From assembly GCA_030049455.1 (NCBI GenBank), contig JASIKV010000352.1, positions 1 to 8,683 of the forward strand: a DNA stretch of 8,683 nucleotides, read 5' to 3'. Below are positions 6,056-8,683 of the stretch, one piece after another. Origin of the DNA: Terriglobia bacterium. Its GTDB lineage: Bacteria; Acidobacteriota; Terriglobia; UBA7540. The position numbers and the translations under genes were made by a program. The first letter of the stretch is position 1, and each line of letters begins with the position of its first letter. The notes below the pieces were generated by a model. It did no database searches. It saw only the letters and a program-made list of their open reading frames with translations, and had not been told where the DNA came from.

Positions 6056-7618
6056 CTAGCGCACCAAATGCGCGTTCCCCGAAGGGGTGCCGGCATCGGC
6101 TAACGTATGCGGAGAACTTCCAAATTCGGAATGTTTGCGGCTGTAGGTCGCGTAGATGCACAGACCAATGATGAGCCACACGATGAATCGCACCCAGGTT
6201 TCCAAGGGCAGGCTGGCCATTAGAATAATGCAGGAAAAAATCGAAAGAATCGGCACCACCGGAACCCAGGGTGTGCGGAATGAGCGGCGGCGCTCCGGTT
6301 GCGTTTTTCGCAGAATGAGGACCCCTAGCGAAACGAGAACGAATGCAAAGAGCGTTCCGATGTTTGAGAGGTCCGCGAGCGTCCCAATATCAAAAAATCC
6401 CGCAGGAATCGCGACGGCAAAACCCGCGACCCAGGTGCTGATATGCGGAGTCAGGAAGCGCGCATGGACGTTTGAAAAAACTTTCGGAAGCAATCCGTCC
6501 CGCGACATGGCAAACCACACCCGCGCCTGCCCCAGTTGAAAAACCAGCATGGAGCTGATCATTCCCGTCAGAGCGCCGATGGAAACCCACTTCATCACAT
6601 TGGGCAGCCCCAAAGCCATCAACGCATTGGCCACAGGAGCGGCGTTGCGCAGGGTTTGCCAGTTCTGCACTCCTGTCAACACCAGCGCCACGGCGATGTA
6701 AAGCGTCGCGCAGATGATCAATGAGGCGATGATTCCGAAGGGCACGTCCTTCTGGGGGTTCTTGCACTCTTCGGCCGCGGTCGAGACGGAATCAAAGCCA
6801 ATGTAAGTGAAGAAGACAATCGCCCCGCCGGTCAAAACGCCCTGCCAACCATTGGGCATGAACGGTTTCCAGTTGGAAACATGAATGAAGTGCGAAGCGG
6901 CAACGAGGAAGATCATGATCGCCGTAATCTTCACCCCCACCATCACGTTGTTGGCGCCAGCGCTCTCACGGATTCCGATCACCAGGATAACGGTGAGGAT
7001 CATGACGATCAGGAATCCCGGGACGTTGAAGTAGGAACCTGTGCGCTCGAGGGAGTCATTGAACACGGGTTGGCTGATGGAAGCCGGCAGGTGCAGCCCA
7101 AAACCTTCCAGCAGACTGTCAATGTAAGCGGAAAATCCCACGGCCACGGCCATATTGCTGACGGCGTATTCCAAGATCAAATCCCAACCAATGATCCAGG
7201 CAATAATTTCGCCGAGCGTCGCGTAGGAATAGGTGTAGGCGCTGCCGGCGATGGGAATCATGGAAGCAAGCTCTGCGTAGCACAGTCCCGCGAGCGCGCA
7301 GGCAATGGCAACCAGCAGGAACGACAATGCAATGGCCGGTCCCGCTCCCGGCCGCCCCGCCGTGCCGACGGCTTTTGTCCCGTGCAGCACCACTTCCAGA
7401 AGCGGCGCCTTCAGGAGCGAGTGAAATTCCAAAACTTCCCCCGCCGCCGCCGTCCCGGTAAGAATGAAAATTCCGGTGCCGATGATCGCACCGATCCCCA
7501 GTGCCGTGAGCGACCAGGGTCCCAGCGACTTGCGAAGTTGGTGGCCCGGGGCTGCCGCGTCAGCAATCAGCTTGTCGATGCTCTTCTTCTGAAAAAACTG
7601 GCTCGGCAAGGAACTCAC
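6056..7618 (-). CDS. APC-superfamily amino acid permease, cationic amino acid transporter-like
   Basis: A 520-residue inner-membrane transporter with about 12-14 hydrophobic segments. TM1 holds the glycine-rich GIGAIIGTGIF motif (41-51), whose unwound helix binds the substrate's amino and carboxyl groups. A long segment with a charged, Gly/Pro-rich loop (60-95) separates TM1 and TM2, as in the CAT/YfnA-like branch. FFTYIGFDSVSTAAEECKNPQKD (269-291) is the conserved TM6 to loop signature, and GQARVWFAMSRDGLLP (363-378) another. The N-terminus (FFQKKSIDKLIADA) is cytoplasmic, and the C-terminal 30 residues are a polar tail. The start is a GTG at 7618; GAGG directly before it is too close to be a good ribosome site, so the true start could be a few codons further in. 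The substrate is probably an amino acid. A strong hairpin lies directly upstream (7636-7688). The deaminase gene follows after 27 bases. Confidence 0.92.
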   Translation of the reverse strand: MSSLPSQFFQKKSIDKLIADAAAPGHQLRKSLGPWSLTALGIGAIIGTGIFILTGTAAAGEVLEFHSLLKAPLLEVVLHGTKAVGTAGRPGAGPAIALSFLLVAIACALAGLCYAELASMIPIAGSAYTYSYATLGEIIAWIIGWDLILEYAVSNMAVAVGFSAYIDSLLEGFGLHLPASISQPVFNDSLERTGSYFNVPGFLIVMILTVILVIGIRESAGANNVMVGVKITAIMIFLVAASHFIHVSNWKPFMPNGWQGVLTGGAIVFFTYIGFDSVSTAAEECKNPQKDVPFGIIASLIICATLYIAVALVLTGVQNWQTLRNAAPVANALMALGLPNVMKWVSIGALTGMISSMLVFQLGQARVWFAMSRDGLLPKVFSNVHARFLTPHISTWVAGFAVAIPAGFFDIGTLADLSNIGTLFAFVLVSLGVLILRKTQPERRRSFRTPWVPVVPILSIFSCIILMASLPLETWVRFIVWLIIGLCIYATYSRKHSEFGSSPHTLADAGTPSGNAHLVR

Positions 7619-7624
7619 CTCAGG

Positions 7625-7697
7625 AATGCGCGGCTTGATGAGTGGACCTGGCCCTACGGCGCCGAATTTGCCTTCCGTCCACTCATCACCGCATTAT
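7625..7697 (-). promoter_or_regulatory. Long stem-loop in the leader of the permease gene
   Basis: TGATGAGTGGAC (7636-7647) and GTCCACTCATCA (7677-7688) are perfect 12-bp complements around a 29-base loop. On the transcribed strand the stem can be extended by GCGG with CCGC across a 2-base bulge, or by GG/CC plus AATGC/GCATT with two small bulges. The loop holds CGGCGCCG (7657-7664), an 8-base self-complementary palindrome that could pair with a second copy of the loop. The structure starts 13 bases after the stop of the small basic gene and ends 6-17 bases before the permease GTG. It has no T run, so it is not an intrinsic terminator. A translational control element, an RNA processing site or a large DNA operator are possible. 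Confidence 0.6.
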
Positions 7698-7710
7698 TGC
7701 CGCTGCTAAC

Positions 7711-7869
7711 TTATTTCCTGCGTGGAGGCGCGCCCGGCCCCTTCCTTTTCACCTTGGGTTTGTGGGAACCGCGCGGGTCCGTCCGCTTGGGTTTGGCCGG
7801 CTGCTTCCTGCGCGCAGCGCGCTTCAGTTTCTTTCGCTCTTCTTTATCTTTGATGTTTTTTGTGTTCAT
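7711..7869 (-). CDS. Small, extremely basic Lys/Arg-rich protein of unknown function (52 residues)
   Basis: A complete frame from ATG 7869 to TAA 7711 encodes 52 residues: 14 Lys and 9 Arg against 4 Asp/Glu, a net charge of about +19. The N-terminal half (residues 4-23) is a likely charged helix of alternating basic and acidic residues, ending in LKRAARRK. The second half is Pro/Gly-rich with repeated KPK and RR(K) patches and is probably disordered. There is no signal peptide, membrane segment or cysteine. It starts 26 bases after the pcrA stop on the same strand, which favours a joint transcript. A GAGGG run just ahead of the ATG is close for a ribosome site. Composition suggests nucleic-acid or ribosome binding. 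It is not a recognised family to me; because it is short, chance cannot be fully excluded, although its position and clean start and stop argue for a real gene. Confidence 0.6.
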   Translation of the reverse strand: MNTKNIKDKEERKKLKRAARRKQPAKPKRTDPRGSHKPKVKRKGPGAPPRRK

Positions 7870-7895
7870 GCCCTCAATTTCCAATCGATTTGTAT

Positions 7896-8683
7896 TTAAA
7901 TCCTTTCCAAACCGGCGAAGCGCTCCACCATTTTCTTTCTTCCATATCCCGGAAAGCTGATGGTCAATTTACTGTCTTCGCCGTCGCCCTCACAATCCAG
8001 TATCGTTCCAATCCCATATTTCGCATGTCGCACGCGGCTGCCCAGCTTCCAGCGCGAGGACGCGCTCTTCGCCCTGGCCAGCGAGCGGTCAATTCCCCGC
8101 TCCCGCAGGAAGCGCTCTGCACCGGCGATTGAGTTTACGGCATTTTCCCAGGATGTGCGAGCTTTTGACGAAGTTGCGCCCACTGGCTCCAACAGGTTGG
8201 GGGGAATTTCGTCCAGAAAGCGCGATCGCCGGCTGGGTTCCGTTGAGTCCCGCCCGAACCTGCGCCTTTCTCGCGCCCAGGAAAGCACCAGCCGGTCGCG
8301 CGCACGCGTCATGCCCACGTAACAGAGCCGCCGCTCCTCCTCGATGCCCGCGTCGTCCCCAATGGAAAGCTGGTGCGGAAACAATCCCTCTTCCATCCCG
8401 ACCAGGAAAACCACGTTGAATTCCAGCCCCTTGGCGCTGTGCAGGGTCATTAACGTAACTCGCGCGCCCTCGTCGTAATCATCGGCATCGGAAACCAGCG
8501 CCGCGTGGTCAAGAAACTCCGCGAGCGTCGTGCCCTGTTCCTCCGCCTCCAGCGCGGCGTTCACCAGTTCCTGAAGGTTTTCGATGCGGTCCTGCGATTC
8601 CGGTTGATTCTCACGCGCCAGGACTTCCACATAGCCGGTACGGTCGAGGATACTTTTGAAGAATTGCCCCATGGGCATGCTAG
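7896..8683 (-). CDS. pcrA: PcrA/UvrD-family DNA helicase, C-terminal part (5' end beyond the window)
   Basis: The frame runs open from the right edge to a TAA at 7896, giving about 261 residues of an ATP-dependent 3'-5' helicase for repair and replication fork maintenance. Numbered from the first methionine in the window (8678), helicase domain 2B/2A material comes first. Motif V is VTLMTLHSAKGLEFNVVFL (74-92) with VGMEEGLFPH (93-102), and motif VI is EEERRLCYVGMTRARDRL (113-130), containing the TRAR arginines that contact ATP. A variable, Arg/Ser-rich linker (about 135-205) leads to a Tudor-like C-terminal domain, WKLGSRVRHAKYGIGTI through FPGYGRKKM to the end, like the RNA-polymerase-binding tail of PcrA. 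The helicase motifs I-IV lie outside the window. The methionine at 8678 is not the true start. The small basic gene follows 26 bases downstream. Confidence 0.93.
   Translation of the reverse strand, partial: SMPMGQFFKSILDRTGYVEVLARENQPESQDRIENLQELVNAALEAEEQGTTLAEFLDHAALVSDADDYDEGARVTLMTLHSAKGLEFNVVFLVGMEEGLFPHQLSIGDDAGIEEERRLCYVGMTRARDRLVLSWARERRRFGRDSTEPSRRSRFLDEIPPNLLEPVGATSSKARTSWENAVNSIAGAERFLRERGIDRSLARAKSASSRWKLGSRVRHAKYGIGTILDCEGDGEDSKLTISFPGYGRKKMVERFAGLERI

Noticed and set aside
7636..7688. The permease leader hairpin read as an intrinsic transcription terminator of pcrA and the small gene
   Set aside because: Neither strand has a T run after the stem, so it does not fit the Rho-independent model.
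7619..7895. Insertion-sequence or MITE remnant around the 12-bp inverted repeat
   Set aside because: No target-site duplication or transposase fragment was seen, and no second copy of the repeat is present in the window; it remains possible only if copies exist elsewhere in the genome.
6881..7960. A plus-strand open frame of 359 codons lying antisense to the permease gene
   Set aside because: It is a composition shadow of the GC-rich permease: low-complexity His/Asp/Arg-rich product, no recognisable motif, and it also crosses the small basic gene and the intergenic hairpin.
1..8683. CRISPR array, tRNA, rRNA or phage genes
   Set aside because: No regularly spaced direct repeats, no cloverleaf-like segment and no phage protein were recognised on either strand.

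Overview
The window looks like chromosomal DNA from a Gram-negative-type, moderately high-GC bacterium. By eye the GC content is in the upper fifties percent; I did not compute it. The gene content and protein style recall Acidobacteriota: a Tat-exported MsrP with a membrane MsrQ, a long APC permease with an N-terminal FFQKKSID-like leader, and a secreted TPR-thioredoxin fusion. That assignment is an inference from protein flavour only. I see no mobile element, tRNA, rRNA, CRISPR array or phage gene. No gene-free stretch exceeds 300 bases; the largest gap, 1573-1857, is 285 bases.

Layout, left to right. (1) Positions 1-1572, minus strand: the periplasmic methionine sulfoxide reductase pair msrP (1572-616) then msrQ (602 to beyond the left edge). 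MsrP is the molybdenum catalytic subunit and MsrQ its haem membrane electron donor; together they repair oxidised methionines in envelope proteins. (2) Positions 1573-1857: a divergent intergenic region with candidate promoters and several inverted repeats. (3) 1858-2742, plus strand: a PfkB-family sugar kinase. (4) 2774-3487, minus strand: a HAD-family hydrolase that converges on the kinase. (5) 3488-3623: a compact divergent promoter region with an 11-bp palindrome between the HAD gene and the next gene. (6) 3624-4970, plus strand: an exported TPR plus TlpA-like thioredoxin protein. (7) 5003-7618, minus strand: an adenosine-deaminase-family enzyme preceded, in the direction of transcription, by a 12-TM APC amino-acid permease; they form a likely two-gene unit. 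(8) 7711-7869, minus strand: a 52-residue, extremely basic protein. (9) 7896 to the right edge, minus strand: the C-terminal part of a PcrA/UvrD helicase with its Tudor-like tail. Genes 7-9 all run in one direction (pcrA, small basic gene, permease, deaminase) and may be partly cotranscribed.

Two themes tie genes together. The msrPQ pair and the TPR-thioredoxin both act on redox state outside the cytoplasm, and all are exported or in the membrane. The permease and deaminase could form a nitrogen-scavenging unit, but the deaminase could instead be an aminodeoxyfutalosine deaminase of menaquinone synthesis.

Most of the window is ordinary housekeeping DNA. The non-routine signals are: a perfect 12-bp stem with an 8-nt self-complementary loop element in the permease leader (7636-7688); the small basic gene; a 7+7 palindrome overlapping the proposed msrP -10 box (1660-1679); dyads ahead of the kinase; and a palindrome between the HAD and thioredoxin promoters. 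I found no convincing new multi-gene defence or biosynthetic system.
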